Source: Chthonomonadaceae bacterium | GTDB lineage: Bacteria; Armatimonadota; Chthonomonadetes; Chthonomonadales; Chthonomonadaceae | Assembly (NCBI GenBank): GCA_027450145.1 | Contig: DAIDKH010000007.1 | Location: 22,032 to 74,980 of the forward strand | Direction of reading: 5' to 3' | Length of the DNA stretch: 52,949 nt | Shown: positions 1-8,023 of the stretch, piece after piece | Layout: each line of letters opens with the position of its first letter | How positions within the stretch are numbered: position 1 is the first letter of the stretch | Position numbers and translations under genes: made by a program | Notes under the pieces: generated by a model | Databases searched by the model: none | What the model saw: the letters and a program-made list of their open reading frames with translations, nothing else | What the model was told of the DNA's origin: nothing

Positions 1-981
1 TTTGTGCATCTGAATCCCGCAGCAGAGGGGCTCTTTGGTAGTGCTGCGGCATTGAAAGGCGCCTCTGTAAGCGACGTATTGGGTAACTCACCAATAACTA
101 CCGCAATTTCCGATGCGATTGCGTCAACATGCGGCTCCCACTCCGATGAACACGAACGGTACTTTGTAAGGGGTACCGGAGAGAAAGAGCGCATCTACCG
201 CATAAGGGTGAACCCCATGTTTAGCAGTCGGCGCGAGGTTTTGGGCGCCGTGGCAGTACTTGAGGATATTACCCATTTGCGGCAGCTAGATAACTTGAAA
301 TCCGAGTTTATTGGTGTGGCGTCCCATGAACTTCGCACTCCGGTAACGAGCCTAATGCTGTCTGTTCAGATACTGCTTGAGGGCGCCGTTGGGCCATTGT
401 CGCCAACTCAGCTCGAGGTCGTTCAATCACAACTGGAAGACGTCCAACGCCTCGAACGAATGACCAGGGACTTACTGGATCTAACCAGGTTGGAAGCAGG
501 GACGACGCCTCCTCACTACGAGCTTCTATCACTAGGCCGCGTCGCTAGTGAGGCTGTTGCGCGGATAGCCGCCCGGGCGCAAGCAGAGAGTATATCAGTA
601 TCGGCTTCAACCACCGATGAGACCCTCGATTTTCAGGCCGACGGGGAGCAGATCACTAGAGTACTTGTTAATATTCTGGATAACGCGGTCCGTCATACGC
701 CTGCCGGCGGGCGTGTAGAGCTGGTAGCCACGGGTGATGCCGATTTTGTGACCTTCACCATTACCGATACCGGTGAGGGGATACCGGACGCGTTCATCGA
801 TCGAATATTCCAGCGATTTGCTCAGGTTCCCGGAACCACATCCGGCGGATCAGGATTAGGTCTTTCCATTGCACAAACCATTGTACACACACATGGAGGA
901 GAGATAAAAGTGAATAGCGCACCAGGAGTCGGTACGATGTTTACAATCCGACTGCCACGTTATAATAGTAAAGAGGTGTAA
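1..981 (+). CDS. Sensor histidine kinase, PAS-HisKA-HATPase, 5'-truncated by window edge
   Basis: This is the C-terminal part of a cytoplasmic two-component histidine kinase. The frame is open to base 1, so the true start lies upstream. Counting from the GTG at base 4, residues 1-92 look like the end of a PAS domain and its PAC strand (VLGAVAVLEDITHLRQLD). The HisKA H-box is SHELRTP with phospho-acceptor His108. The ATPase N-box is NILDNAVRHTP (about 223-233), followed by DTGEGIPD, the F-box RIFQRF and the glycine lid GGSGLGL. All catalytic motifs are present, so it should be active. The stop is one base before the next gene's ATG, so kinase and regulator are almost certainly a co-translated pair. 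The input domain upstream is not visible. With a KdpD-like module two genes on, a potassium or turgor signal is possible, but that is inference. Confidence 0.93.
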   Translation, partial: FVHLNPAAEGLFGSAAALKGASVSDVLGNSPITTAISDAIASTCGSHSDEHERYFVRGTGEKERIYRIRVNPMFSSRREVLGAVAVLEDITHLRQLDNLKSEFIGVASHELRTPVTSLMLSVQILLEGAVGPLSPTQLEVVQSQLEDVQRLERMTRDLLDLTRLEAGTTPPHYELLSLGRVASEAVARIAARAQAESISVSASTTDETLDFQADGEQITRVLVNILDNAVRHTPAGGRVELVATGDADFVTFTITDTGEGIPDAFIDRIFQRFAQVPGTTSGGSGLGLSIAQTIVHTHGGEIKVNSAPGVGTMFTIRLPRYNSKEV

Positions 982-982
982 G

Positions 983-1717
983 ATGTATCGAGTGCTTGTA
1001 GTTGACGATGAAAACAACATAAGGCGGATGGTGCGCCTCGCACTGGAGTACGTGGGACATGAAGTCACCGTAGCCGCCGATGGAGCTGAGGCCCTGGAGC
1101 TGTTTGGAAATGGCCGCAAATTCGACATTGTGCTCCTTGATCAACGAATGCCGGGTATGGAAGGTCTGGATGTTCTTCGCGAGATCAGGAGGCGACAGCA
1201 GTCGGCGTGTGTAGTAATGGTTACGGCATATGGTACGATTGATCTTGCAGTAGATGCAATGAAGGCAGGAGCAAGGGACCTGCTACGTAAACCATTTACA
1301 TCCGAGCGCCTGCGAGAAACCATCAATGCTGCGGCAAGGCCGTGGGCCCCTGCCGGAGCCGCATCCACGGGCCTTATTTTTGGATCAACGACTATCAATG
1401 GGTTTCGCATAGAGTTCACTTCAGGTACCCTGCTTCATGATAGCCACGGATATTCTCAGGTATTCTCGGTGCAGCGTCCTAACGAAGAACGCGTTAACTG
1501 TTCGGTCGTGCTTTCCTCGGTGCTTGTAGAGCTGGTTAAAGTTCACGCAGATCGAGAAGCGTTCCCGGGTGGAGACAGATTCTGGCAGGCCCTGTGCGAG
1601 GAGGTTCTCGCCAACTACCTGTGGCAGAATGGAACCATTGATCCCGATACTGCGATAACAGTCTCCGATCTAAATCCCGGTATGCGCAGGTTTATAGACA
1701 CTGTATTAAGTGCATAG
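983..1717 (+). CDS. Response regulator with receiver domain and unrecognised C-terminal domain
   Basis: The N-terminal 120 residues form a canonical CheY-like receiver: acidic pair Asp8/Asp9, phospho-acceptor Asp53 in VLLDQRMPG, conserved Thr81 and Lys103 in LRKPF. It should take phosphate from the adjacent kinase, whose stop is one base away; the ribosome site AAAGAGGTG lies inside the kinase 3' end. Residues from about 125 to 244 match no output domain I recognise. They contain no obvious helix-turn-helix, AAA+, GGDEF or ANTAR motif, and look like a mixed alpha/beta fold (segments around FGSTTINGFRIEFTSG and SVVLSSVLVELVKVHADRE). The protein is therefore not an OmpR-type KdpE, despite the KdpD-like neighbour. 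It may act by protein-protein contact or carry a new effector domain. Confidence 0.9.
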   Translation: MYRVLVVDDENNIRRMVRLALEYVGHEVTVAADGAEALELFGNGRKFDIVLLDQRMPGMEGLDVLREIRRRQQSACVVMVTAYGTIDLAVDAMKAGARDLLRKPFTSERLRETINAAARPWAPAGAASTGLIFGSTTINGFRIEFTSGTLLHDSHGYSQVFSVQRPNEERVNCSVVLSSVLVELVKVHADREAFPGGDRFWQALCEEVLANYLWQNGTIDPDTAITVSDLNPGMRRFIDTVLSA

Positions 1718-1727
1718 AGAGGTGAAA

Positions 1728-2885
1728 ATGCCCACTGTAGGTGACCAATCTGGAAGGCGTGATCCGGACGAAATTCTTGCGGAAATAAAACGGAGCGAAT
1801 CTACCGGACGTGGCCGCCTAAAGGTGTTTCTAGGCTTTGCGGCTGGAGTTGGAAAGACCTTTGAGATGCTCAACGAGGCCCGCAGGAGGCGTGCCCGCGG
1901 GCAGGATGTGGTTATTGGCATAGTTGAAACGCACGGTCGCAAGGGAACAGAAGAGCAGTTAGGTGATCTAGAAGTCGTCTCACCTAAGATGGTGGAGTAC
2001 CGAGGAACAATCGTTCGTGAAATGAACCTTGATGCCATCATTGAACGACGACCTGCCAGTGTCCTGGTAGACGAGCTTGCTCATACCAACGCGCCCGGGA
2101 GCGAGAACGATAAACGGTGGAAGGACGTTGAGCGGCTCCTGGACCTTGGAATTAACGTACTTACCACAATGAATGTTCAGCACCTGGAGAGCCTTACGGA
2201 CACCATTCATGCAGCGACAGGGATTTGGGTGCGTGAAACAGTTCCAGATAGAATTCTACATGATGCGGATGAGGTACAGCTAGTTGACATCACCCCTCGG
2301 GCGCTTATAAATCGGCTCGAGCGAGGCGACATTTATTCCCGCGATCGCATAGAAGCGGCAATGGAAAACTGGTTTCAGGAAGGAAATCTTAATGCCTTAC
2401 GCGAAATCGCCCTTCGTGAAGTAGCCCAGGAGGTAGACGATGACGTTGAGGCCACGAGACCAAAACATGCGCGTGTTGCAAGTTGGACCGCCACCGACAG
2501 GGTCATGGTGTGCGTTAGCGCAGATCTCGGTTCCATGAGGTTAATCCGCCGCGGTTGGCGGGTTGCGCAACGCCTAAAGGCGGAGGTAGCTGTGGTGCAT
2601 GTTGATCGACAGAAGCTCAAGCCTGAGCAACAGGTCATCCTCAACAATCATTTCGAACTAGCGGAACGTCTCAGCATACCGGTGGTGAAACTGCAGGGCG
2701 ATGTCGCTGCAGAGGTCATTCGCTACACCCGTGAAAACAAGATTTCACACATAGTTTTGGGCCATTCTAATAAAACACGTCTTCAAGAGCTGTTTTTCGG
2801 TTCCATTGTAAGTAGGCTTGTGCGCGAACTTCGCTCCGTAGACATACTTCTGGTTGCACCCTCCTTCGACGACGATAATTGCTAG
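1728..2885 (+). CDS. Stand-alone KdpD N-terminal sensor domain fused to Usp domain
   Basis: The 385-residue protein matches only the cytoplasmic N-terminal half of the potassium sensor KdpD. The KdpD domain (about 20-230) has a P-loop GFAAGVGKT, ETHGR, the Walker-B-like DELAHTNAPGS and TTMNVQHLESL. A universal stress protein domain (about 250-380) follows, with nucleotide-binding signature GHSNKTRLQELFFGSIVSRLVRE. No transmembrane, HisKA or ATPase domain follows; the frame stops at 2885. A GTG at 1710 extends the frame, but the ATG at 1728 has AGAGAGGTG just upstream and is preferred. It follows the kinase-regulator pair by 10 bases. In full-length KdpD this half senses potassium, ATP or c-di-AMP. 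Here it may modulate the separate kinase in trans. Detached KdpD-N proteins are known in some phyla. Confidence 0.92.
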   Translation: MPTVGDQSGRRDPDEILAEIKRSESTGRGRLKVFLGFAAGVGKTFEMLNEARRRRARGQDVVIGIVETHGRKGTEEQLGDLEVVSPKMVEYRGTIVREMNLDAIIERRPASVLVDELAHTNAPGSENDKRWKDVERLLDLGINVLTTMNVQHLESLTDTIHAATGIWVRETVPDRILHDADEVQLVDITPRALINRLERGDIYSRDRIEAAMENWFQEGNLNALREIALREVAQEVDDDVEATRPKHARVASWTATDRVMVCVSADLGSMRLIRRGWRVAQRLKAEVAVVHVDRQKLKPEQQVILNNHFELAERLSIPVVKLQGDVAAEVIRYTRENKISHIVLGHSNKTRLQELFFGSIVSRLVRELRSVDILLVAPSFDDDNC

Positions 2886-2918
2886 AACAACTGCAGCACT
2901 AATGAGAATTCTAAAATA

Positions 2919-2953
2919 GGAGCGTGCGGCGAGGAAATATCGCCGCACGCTCC
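2919..2953. terminator. Bidirectional intrinsic terminator between convergent genes
   Basis: A perfect 14-bp stem, GGAGCGTGCGGCGA at 2919-2932 against its complement at 2940-2953, closes a 7-base loop. It sits between the KdpD-like gene (ending 2885 on plus) and the small membrane protein gene (ending 2979 on minus). The minus-strand side is followed by TATTTTAGAATT, a reasonable U-rich tail. Confidence 0.85.
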
Positions 2954-2978
2954 TTGAGATTAGGCTGACCCGACGAAA

Positions 2979-3221
2979 CTAATGGCGGGTAGGATTCCCA
3001 GGTATGCCCTTAGGTGGTACCTCCCCGGCAGCGGTCTGTCCCAGAGCGGTTTTGCCGTAACCCTGTATCTGGTTAGGTGCGGTAGCCGCAGGGGTGCCGC
3101 CTACACCAGGTGAGGGTTGATAAGGTGCGGGCTGCGAAGCTTTAAACAGCCACAAGCCCAGACCTATGGCGGCTACAACTGCAACAACCAGTATAACGCC
3201 GGGATGAAGGTCCTTTTTCAT
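2979..3221 (-). CDS. Small single-pass membrane protein downstream of pseudopilin
   Basis: An 80-residue protein with a short basic N-terminus (MKKDLHPG), one transmembrane helix at about residues 8-26, and a Pro/Gly/Ala/Gln-rich tail of about 50 residues that is probably disordered and extracytoplasmic. It begins 14 bases after the pseudopilin stop and has a strong AAGAGGAG ribosome site, so it is surely co-transcribed with that gene. I recognise no family. Small proline-rich membrane proteins of this kind often sit next to DUF1559-type pseudopilins in this kind of genome. A role in pseudopilin assembly or surface display is a guess from context only. Confidence 0.75.
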   Translation of the reverse strand: MKKDLHPGVILVVAVVAAIGLGLWLFKASQPAPYQPSPGVGGTPAATAPNQIQGYGKTALGQTAAGEVPPKGIPGNPTRH

Positions 3222-3235
3222 GATTACTCCTCTTA

Positions 3236-4072
3236 CTAGCCTTGAGTGCCGCCGCAGGTTACGTCCAGTCCATCGTGGAATGGAAGTACATCGTACCAGT
3301 TACCGGACCATCGACTTGCACTTGTTGGCGCATTTGGCGGCCAGCATCTATAGCCAGGAAGCTTCGTGTAGACACCGCTCGACGACCAGTTTCCGTTTTT
3401 GATAAGGTGGATGTCATGCACATGGCCATCGGCATAGAGAAGGTTGGCCGTGTTGGTATGCCTAAACGCGATCTCGTTATCACCATCTCCGACAACACAC
3501 CAGTTCCACTGTCCACCCGCGCTATTGCAGTTGTCTCGCTCGTAGAGCTGCACCGTTAGAGTTGGAAACGCCGCCGCAGAGTCTGACACTGAGAATTCGC
3601 ATCCATAGCTTCCGTTGTTATCGCAAGGCTGCGAAGTACCAGAGTTGCCACAGAACCAGCACCAGCCCAGGTTACCGGGCATTGTGTAGGAGCGCTTCAC
3701 CATACCAAGATATGTCTTCACCGTAGGTGAATAGATATCGCTGGGGCACGCAAGCACCTGGACGTTCTTAAGATATGGTTGTACCAGTCGATCCCAAGTC
3801 ATAGGCGAGTTTACGTTATCTGGCCAGTTGCCTCCATTAGGTGGTTGGTTAACAAGCGGTGGGCAGAACATTTCGTCATAGTCCTGCTCGTACATCATCA
3901 ATCCGGTACCTATCTGTTTGAGATTCGAGACGCAGACGATTGCGCGAGCTTTCTCCCTGGCTTGCGCAAACACAGGGAAAAGAATTGCGGCTAATATAGC
4001 AATGATTGCGATTACAACAAGCAGCTCGATAAGGGTAAATCCCTTACTTTTATGATCTGTGAACTCAGTCAT
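3236..4072 (-). CDS. Type II secretion/type IV pilin-like pseudopilin with H-X9-DG C-terminus
   Basis: The N-terminus is a class III prepilin leader: a short charged segment, then GFTLIELL with the cleavage Gly and Glu at +5, then a hydrophobic helix and the lineage-typical [13 protein letters not shown] followed by NLKQIG. PilD-type peptidase would cleave and methylate it. The body has paired cysteines ([18 protein letters not shown]), as expected of an extracytoplasmic protein. Near the C-terminus, His and DG are separated by nine residues (from FRH to YADGHVHD), the H-X9-DG motif of DUF1559-type secreted proteins. The start has AGGAG nine bases upstream. A near-perfect promoter lies at 4170-4198, so this gene and its small partner form an operon. 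Such genes are abundant in Armatimonadota and Planctomycetes; their substrate or surface role is unknown. Confidence 0.92.
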   Translation of the reverse strand: MTEFTDHKSKGFTLIELLVVIAIIAILAAILFPVFAQAREKARAIVCVSNLKQIGTGLMMYEQDYDEMFCPPLVNQPPNGGNWPDNVNSPMTWDRLVQPYLKNVQVLACPSDIYSPTVKTYLGMVKRSYTMPGNLGWCWFCGNSGTSQPCDNNGSYGCEFSVSDSAAAFPTLTVQLYERDNCNSAGGQWNWCVVGDGDNEIAFRHTNTANLLYADGHVHDIHLIKNGNWSSSGVYTKLPGYRCWPPNAPTSASRWSGNWYDVLPFHDGLDVTCGGTQG

Positions 4073-4169
4073 AATTGTTTCTCCTAATACTTGAAGCAGG
4101 CTTACAGCATAAACGGGGCTGTACTACAAATCAATAGAACAATAGTTGATGGTGCAGAGGACCATCTAT

Positions 4170-4198
4170 ATTCTAACGGTTGTTTCGAATTTTGTCAA
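4170..4198 (-). promoter_or_regulatory. Sigma70-type promoter of the pseudopilin operon
   Basis: Read on the minus strand, TTGACA (4193-4198) and TAGAAT (4170-4175) are separated by exactly 17 bases. The expected start near 4163 gives a leader of about 90 bases to the ATG at 4072. The -35 box and the six bases after it (AAAATTC) are repeated at the divergent lexA promoter. Confidence 0.75.
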
Positions 4199-4329
4199 CA
4201 CTTGCAATTAACATTGCCTAATATTTTAATTGCAACGTCTGATATATGGATAAATTAGCTAATGGTTGCTATGTGTTATATGTATTGAAGGTTTTACCAA
4301 TTTCTAAAACCGTGCATCTTAAATTTTAC

Positions 4330-4359
4330 TTGACAAAATTCCACATAAAAGAGTAGAGT
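4330..4359 (+). promoter_or_regulatory. Probable lexA promoter
   Basis: TTGACA at 4330-4335 is followed after 18 bases by TAGAGT at 4354-4359. The -35 box is perfect and the -10 box is moderate. The ribosome site GGGGGAG at 4391-4397 precedes the ATG at 4404. I could not identify a convincing LexA operator overlapping it. Confidence 0.55.
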
Positions 4360-4403
4360 AGATTTTGTTCTGGTATTTTTAAGCTATTAAGGGGGAGCAG
4401 GCT

Positions 4404-5042
4404 ATGACCCGGGGCCTTACCGCAAAGCAAGAGGCAATTCTTGAATATATTGTAGAGCAGGTTGAGGAACGCGGTTTTCCACCTTCTATCCGCGAGATTG
4501 GCAACAAGTTCGAGATATCGAGCCTTCGCGGAGTTACTGTCCATCTTGACGCGCTGGAACGTAAAGGTATGATTAAGCGGCTCTCAACGTCGCGCTCTAT
4601 TACAGTTTTGGGTCGCACCGGTGCTTCAGCTCCGGAAAAGAAAGCGAGTTTCGTACCACTTGTAGGCTCCATCGCGGCGGGTATACCCATTACCGCGCAG
4701 CAGAACATCGAGGCACAGATTCCTGTTCCCAGGGAATTAATTGCCCCAGGCATAAACGCGTTCGCACTGCGGGTGAAGGGTGACTCCATGATTAACAAGC
4801 ATATTCAGGATGGGGACCTTGTCATTGTGAAGCAGCAACCGACTGCAGAAAATGGAGATATCGTTGCTGTCTTGCTTGGCGACGAGGCTACTGTGAAGAC
4901 GATTGAGTTCACCAAAACCGGATGCCGGCTGCTGCCAGCCAACGACAATTATGAACCTATCGAGATTGAACGTGAGGACAGCAGTATTATGGGGAAGGTC
5001 ATTGGCTTAGTCCGAAACATGGATGGGCAGTTTCTTATGTGA
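4404..5042 (+). CDS. lexA: LexA repressor, SOS-response regulator and self-cleaving serine protease
   Basis: The 212-residue protein has the usual LexA layout. The N-terminal winged helix (1-70) is MTRGLTAKQEAILEYI through FPPSIREIG and a recognition segment. The C-terminal S24 protease domain has the Ala92-Gly93 self-cleavage bond in GSIAAGIP, catalytic Ser128 in KGDSM and Lys165 in ATVKTIE. It represses DNA-damage genes until RecA-ssDNA triggers cleavage. The recognition helix departs from the usual Gram-positive form (KFEISSLRGVTVHLDAL), so the operator may not be the Bacillus box. The gene stands alone, divergent from a pseudopilin operon, with its own promoter at 4330 and a strong Shine-Dalgarno. 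LexA normally represses itself, but I see no clear palindromic box. Confidence 0.96.
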   Translation: MTRGLTAKQEAILEYIVEQVEERGFPPSIREIGNKFEISSLRGVTVHLDALERKGMIKRLSTSRSITVLGRTGASAPEKKASFVPLVGSIAAGIPITAQQNIEAQIPVPRELIAPGINAFALRVKGDSMINKHIQDGDLVIVKQQPTAENGDIVAVLLGDEATVKTIEFTKTGCRLLPANDNYEPIEIEREDSSIMGKVIGLVRNMDGQFLM

Positions 5043-5303
5043 ATCTAGCATTGTCGGTTTCACTGTGTACATTGCCTCAAATTCGAATAGAATGACGGAC
5101 GCATCATCTCTGCCGGGTGCATTGCGAGATTGGTAGTTCACAGTAAGATGTGAAGGGTTGCCCAAGTATAGCAAGGGGAACATGGTCTATTTGGAAACAG
5201 TGTGATGGGCACTAACACCGGCACGTAATAGTGCTGCTGATTTGTACAAATCCCCCACGTTCGGTTGTAAAATATTGAAGTTTAAAGCTTGAGGGAGACG
5301 CTC

Positions 5304-6776
5304 ATGGATAGAATTTCGAAGCCGTTGCCGCGTGCGATGTCGCCAGAAGCGGTTGGTGTTCCGTCTGCCGCGCTGTCTGCATTTGCCAACCGGATGAATG
5401 AACTTACCGACGTGCACAGCTTCATGGTAGTGCGCAACGGGATGGTCGCGGCCGAAGCCTGGAAGGCGCCTTATAGCGCAAGTGAACCGCATATGCTCTA
5501 CTCGCTAAGTAAGAGTTTCACTTCTACCGCTGCAGGACTGGCGATAGGACAGGGCCTTCTGTCACTAAATACCCGTGTACTGGATATGTTTCCCGATGAG
5601 GCTCCAGCCGCACCAGATGACAATCTATCCAAGATGGAACTGCAGCACCTACTATGCATGGGTACAGGTCATCACGAAGATACCACAGGGAAGTTAAGGG
5701 GTGGCGGCAGTGTTGATGGCGACGACCAATCGGTACAAAGTTGGGTCGAGGCTTTCTTGTCATTACCCGTTGAACATGAACCCGGAACCTTCTTTGTCTA
5801 CAATAGCGGTGCGTCGTACATGGTATCGGCAATGGTGCAGAAGGCGGTAGGCAGAACGGTACTCGATTACCTTGATGAGAAACTCTTCTCGCCTCTGGGA
5901 ATTGTTGGGGCATCATGGGACACCTGCCCGAACGGCATAAATGTTGGTGGATGGGGCCTATGGTTGAAAACGGAGGACATTGCCCGGTTTGGTCAACTGT
6001 ATTTGCAGGATGGTCTCTGGAATGGTGTAAGAATACTGCCTGAAGGTTGGGTAGCCAACGCCACTAGCAAACACATTAAAAACGGCGACAATCCCGAGTC
6101 GGACTGGAATCAGGGCTACGGATTTCAGTTCTGGCGCTGTCGGCATAATGCCTACCGCGGAGATGGTGCGTTTGGTCAGTATTGCGTGGTAATGCCAGAA
6201 CAAAATATGGTGGTGGCGATTACTTCGGGCCTAGGGGACATGCAGACACCGCTTAATATCATCTGGGAGACTCTTCTTCCTCAGGTTAAATCTGTTTCCC
6301 TACCGGAAGATACTGCAGCCGCAGCGGCGTTGACGCACCGTCTTAACCGAATGGCTGTAGCCACAGGTACTTCAGCCGAGGTGTCTAGCGAACAGCGTGA
6401 TAAAATGGCTGGTACATGGCGATTTGCACCCAACGACGAGAATTTGGAAACCGTACGGGTTGAGATGGCGGGAGATCAGATTAACCTGGACTTTTACATT
6501 TCCGGGTCGTTAGTCCGCGTAAGCGCTGGCACGAATGGTCGATGGGCTCATGGCGAGTCCGCATTTCTAGAGACCGGTGATTCGCACGTCGGCGCGACTG
6601 CCACATGGTTGTCAGCAAACCAGTTGGAAGTAAAAATCTGCTTCACTCGCACGCCATTTGTTCGTACATTGCTGGTTAGCATGAATGACACAGGACTGTC
6701 TGTGGAAGTTGCACGAAATGTCTCATTTGAAGGGTCGAGTTCTAAGACATATGAGGCCGTGAAAGTATCTCCGTAG
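5304..6776 (+). CDS. Serine hydrolase, class C beta-lactamase-like
   Basis: A 490-residue protein of the beta-lactamase/penicillin-binding-protein-like superfamily (esterases, D-aminopeptidases, class C enzymes). The nucleophile motif SxxK is Ser67-Leu-Ser-Lys70 in LYSLSKSFTS, and the Tyr motif is Tyr166-Asn-Ser in FVYNSGAS. The third-motif region is around RGDGAFGQYC and PEQNMVVAITSG. The C-terminal 130 residues form an added domain rich in beta strands. No signal peptide is visible, so it is probably cytoplasmic, unlike classical beta-lactamases. The ATG at 5304 is chosen because GAGGGAG stands seven bases upstream; an in-frame TTG at 5289 is less likely. The substrate cannot be told from sequence, and antibiotic resistance should not be assumed. 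Confidence 0.88.
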   Translation: MDRISKPLPRAMSPEAVGVPSAALSAFANRMNELTDVHSFMVVRNGMVAAEAWKAPYSASEPHMLYSLSKSFTSTAAGLAIGQGLLSLNTRVLDMFPDEAPAAPDDNLSKMELQHLLCMGTGHHEDTTGKLRGGGSVDGDDQSVQSWVEAFLSLPVEHEPGTFFVYNSGASYMVSAMVQKAVGRTVLDYLDEKLFSPLGIVGASWDTCPNGINVGGWGLWLKTEDIARFGQLYLQDGLWNGVRILPEGWVANATSKHIKNGDNPESDWNQGYGFQFWRCRHNAYRGDGAFGQYCVVMPEQNMVVAITSGLGDMQTPLNIIWETLLPQVKSVSLPEDTAAAAALTHRLNRMAVATGTSAEVSSEQRDKMAGTWRFAPNDENLETVRVEMAGDQINLDFYISGSLVRVSAGTNGRWAHGESAFLETGDSHVGATATWLSANQLEVKICFTRTPFVRTLLVSMNDTGLSVEVARNVSFEGSSSKTYEAVKVSP

Positions 6777-6793
6777 TGCTGTAGAAAATAGAA

Positions 6794-6828
6794 CACCCTC
6801 CCGGTATCTGTAAGGTACCGAGAGGGTG
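6794..6828. terminator. Bidirectional terminator hairpin
   Basis: CACCCTC-C-CGGTA (6794-6806) pairs with TACCG-A-GAGGGTG (6816-6828) with one mismatch and a short loop. It separates the convergent serine hydrolase (ending 6776) and esterase (ending 6848) genes. The T-run is weak in both directions. Confidence 0.65.
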
Positions 6829-6847
6829 CCTGCATGCAAAGGTCAGA

Positions 6848-7993
6848 TTAGTTGCTCACAGGCTTCCATCCCAGCCATTTGGCGATAGCCGCCTCGGTGA
6901 CGTGAGCCATGATACGGTGGGTTTTGAGGCTGGGGTGCCAGCCGGATCCCAATCCATCAGCAGGATCTTCTGTAGCATAGTTCATGAAATGAACACGAGT
7001 GTCTCCTGCAGCATGTTCGTCGGATACTATTTTATGCAGGTAGGTCCGAATTAGTGATGACCGAGTGCCACCTTCCATGGGGCTGGATGCTACAAATATG
7101 ACAGCCTTGGGAAAGTGCTTTCGCAGCCGTGTAATAAAAGCTTCGTAGCCGCCCGTCCAGTCTTTCACGCTTGGCGTGCTGCCATTAAAATCGTTGGTGC
7201 TTAGATTAATGATGATCGCCTGTGGTACCCATTTACTGTAGTTCCATAGTGAGGAAGTATCAGTTGGCAGGGAGTAGGCATAAATCGACGGTGTTGTATT
7301 ATCTGGCCACATTTTTCTGCCAGACCAGGCGATGTCTGAAAACTCCGCTCCAAAATATCGTGCTGCAATTGCACCGTAGGTCTCATAGGCGTTTTCAGTT
7401 TGCGCTCTAAACTTGCTATTCTGGTTTTTGGCTTCATCGCCGTAGCCGCAGCTAATGGAGTCTCCGACCACTTCGATTCGCCGGCCTGAGGTTCGTGGAA
7501 GTGATAACAGCTTACCATGCGACGAGAGCTGTATACCTTCGACTTGAGCTATTCCGAAAAACGCCTCCGTGCGCTTAAATAGTGCGACTGTGTGAATGCC
7601 GGGATCTGTGAAGGCGCAGACTTGGTACGTATGTTGGCCGTTGGCGTCCTGCACGATGGAACTCGGTTTGCCATCTATCACGACTTCGAACATGTTGGAC
7701 GTACCGGAGTCGTTGATCGCCACGTTGGCGGCTGTACCCTTAAAGCGAAACTCGAAGCCGGCATCCGACCACTGGCATCGCGGCCCTTGAGACTGACTAG
7801 TGTTCCACCTGCCAAGGTACCTTATTTCCCGATTATATGGAGCGACCTTCACTGGTAGCTGCATTGCACCATTCTTCACCGTTGGCAGTTGAGGAACGAC
7901 CTGGTCCTCTGCACGTGCGCCAGTAGAAGCCGCAGCGATACCCAGGCAAAAGATGATGCCTATAGAAAGTCGCGTCAATGGTTTACCAGTCAT
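6848..7993 (-). CDS. Secreted SGNH/GDSL esterase, carbohydrate esterase family 2-like
   Basis: A 381-residue exported enzyme. Residues 1-28 are a Sec signal peptide ending ARA-ED. Residues 50-160 form a beta-sandwich N-domain (RYLGRW, FEFRFKGTAANVAI, VVIDGKP, HTVALFKRTE), and residues 170-375 the SGNH fold with nucleophile Ser179 in VVGDSISCGYG, an Asn block in INLSTNDF, and the final His in GWHPSLKTH. This jelly-roll plus SGNH order is that of CE2 acetyl-xylan or glucomannan deacetylases, which work with a Ser-His dyad. It probably removes acetyl groups from plant or microbial polysaccharide outside the cytoplasm. It fits the GH15 and GH29 genes elsewhere in the window as part of a saccharolytic lifestyle. 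It is a single gene facing the serine hydrolase, separated by a terminator. Confidence 0.87.
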   Translation of the reverse strand: MTGKPLTRLSIGIIFCLGIAAASTGARAEDQVVPQLPTVKNGAMQLPVKVAPYNREIRYLGRWNTSQSQGPRCQWSDAGFEFRFKGTAANVAINDSGTSNMFEVVIDGKPSSIVQDANGQHTYQVCAFTDPGIHTVALFKRTEAFFGIAQVEGIQLSSHGKLLSLPRTSGRRIEVVGDSISCGYGDEAKNQNSKFRAQTENAYETYGAIAARYFGAEFSDIAWSGRKMWPDNTTPSIYAYSLPTDTSSLWNYSKWVPQAIIINLSTNDFNGSTPSVKDWTGGYEAFITRLRKHFPKAVIFVASSPMEGGTRSSLIRTYLHKIVSDEHAAGDTRVHFMNYATEDPADGLGSGWHPSLKTHRIMAHVTEAAIAKWLGWKPVSN

Positions 7994-8023
7994 ATGGTTG
8001 ACTTGCCCCCTGTGTGCCTAAAT

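Larger units (their letters stand above)
4073..4403. other. AT-rich divergent intergenic region, pseudopilin / lexA
   Basis: These 331 bases contain no credible gene. The region is clearly more AT-rich than the flanking coding DNA. It holds two divergent promoters: 4170-4198 towards the pseudopilin and 4330-4359 towards lexA. The 12-base word TTGACAAAATTC occurs once in each promoter in opposite orientation (4187-4198 and 4330-4341). A loose SOS-like word GAAC-N4-GTTG at 4137-4148 lies in the pseudopilin leader rather than at lexA. Confidence 0.7.

Noticed and set aside
4137-4148. SOS-like box GAACAATAGTTG
   Set aside because: One half-site is imperfect, and it lies in the pseudopilin leader about 190 bases from the lexA promoter, so I do not call it a LexA operator.
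5304-6776. Antibiotic-resistance beta-lactamase
   Set aside because: SxxK and a Tyr motif define the superfamily only; the lack of signal peptide and the added C-terminal domain argue against a classical resistance enzyme.
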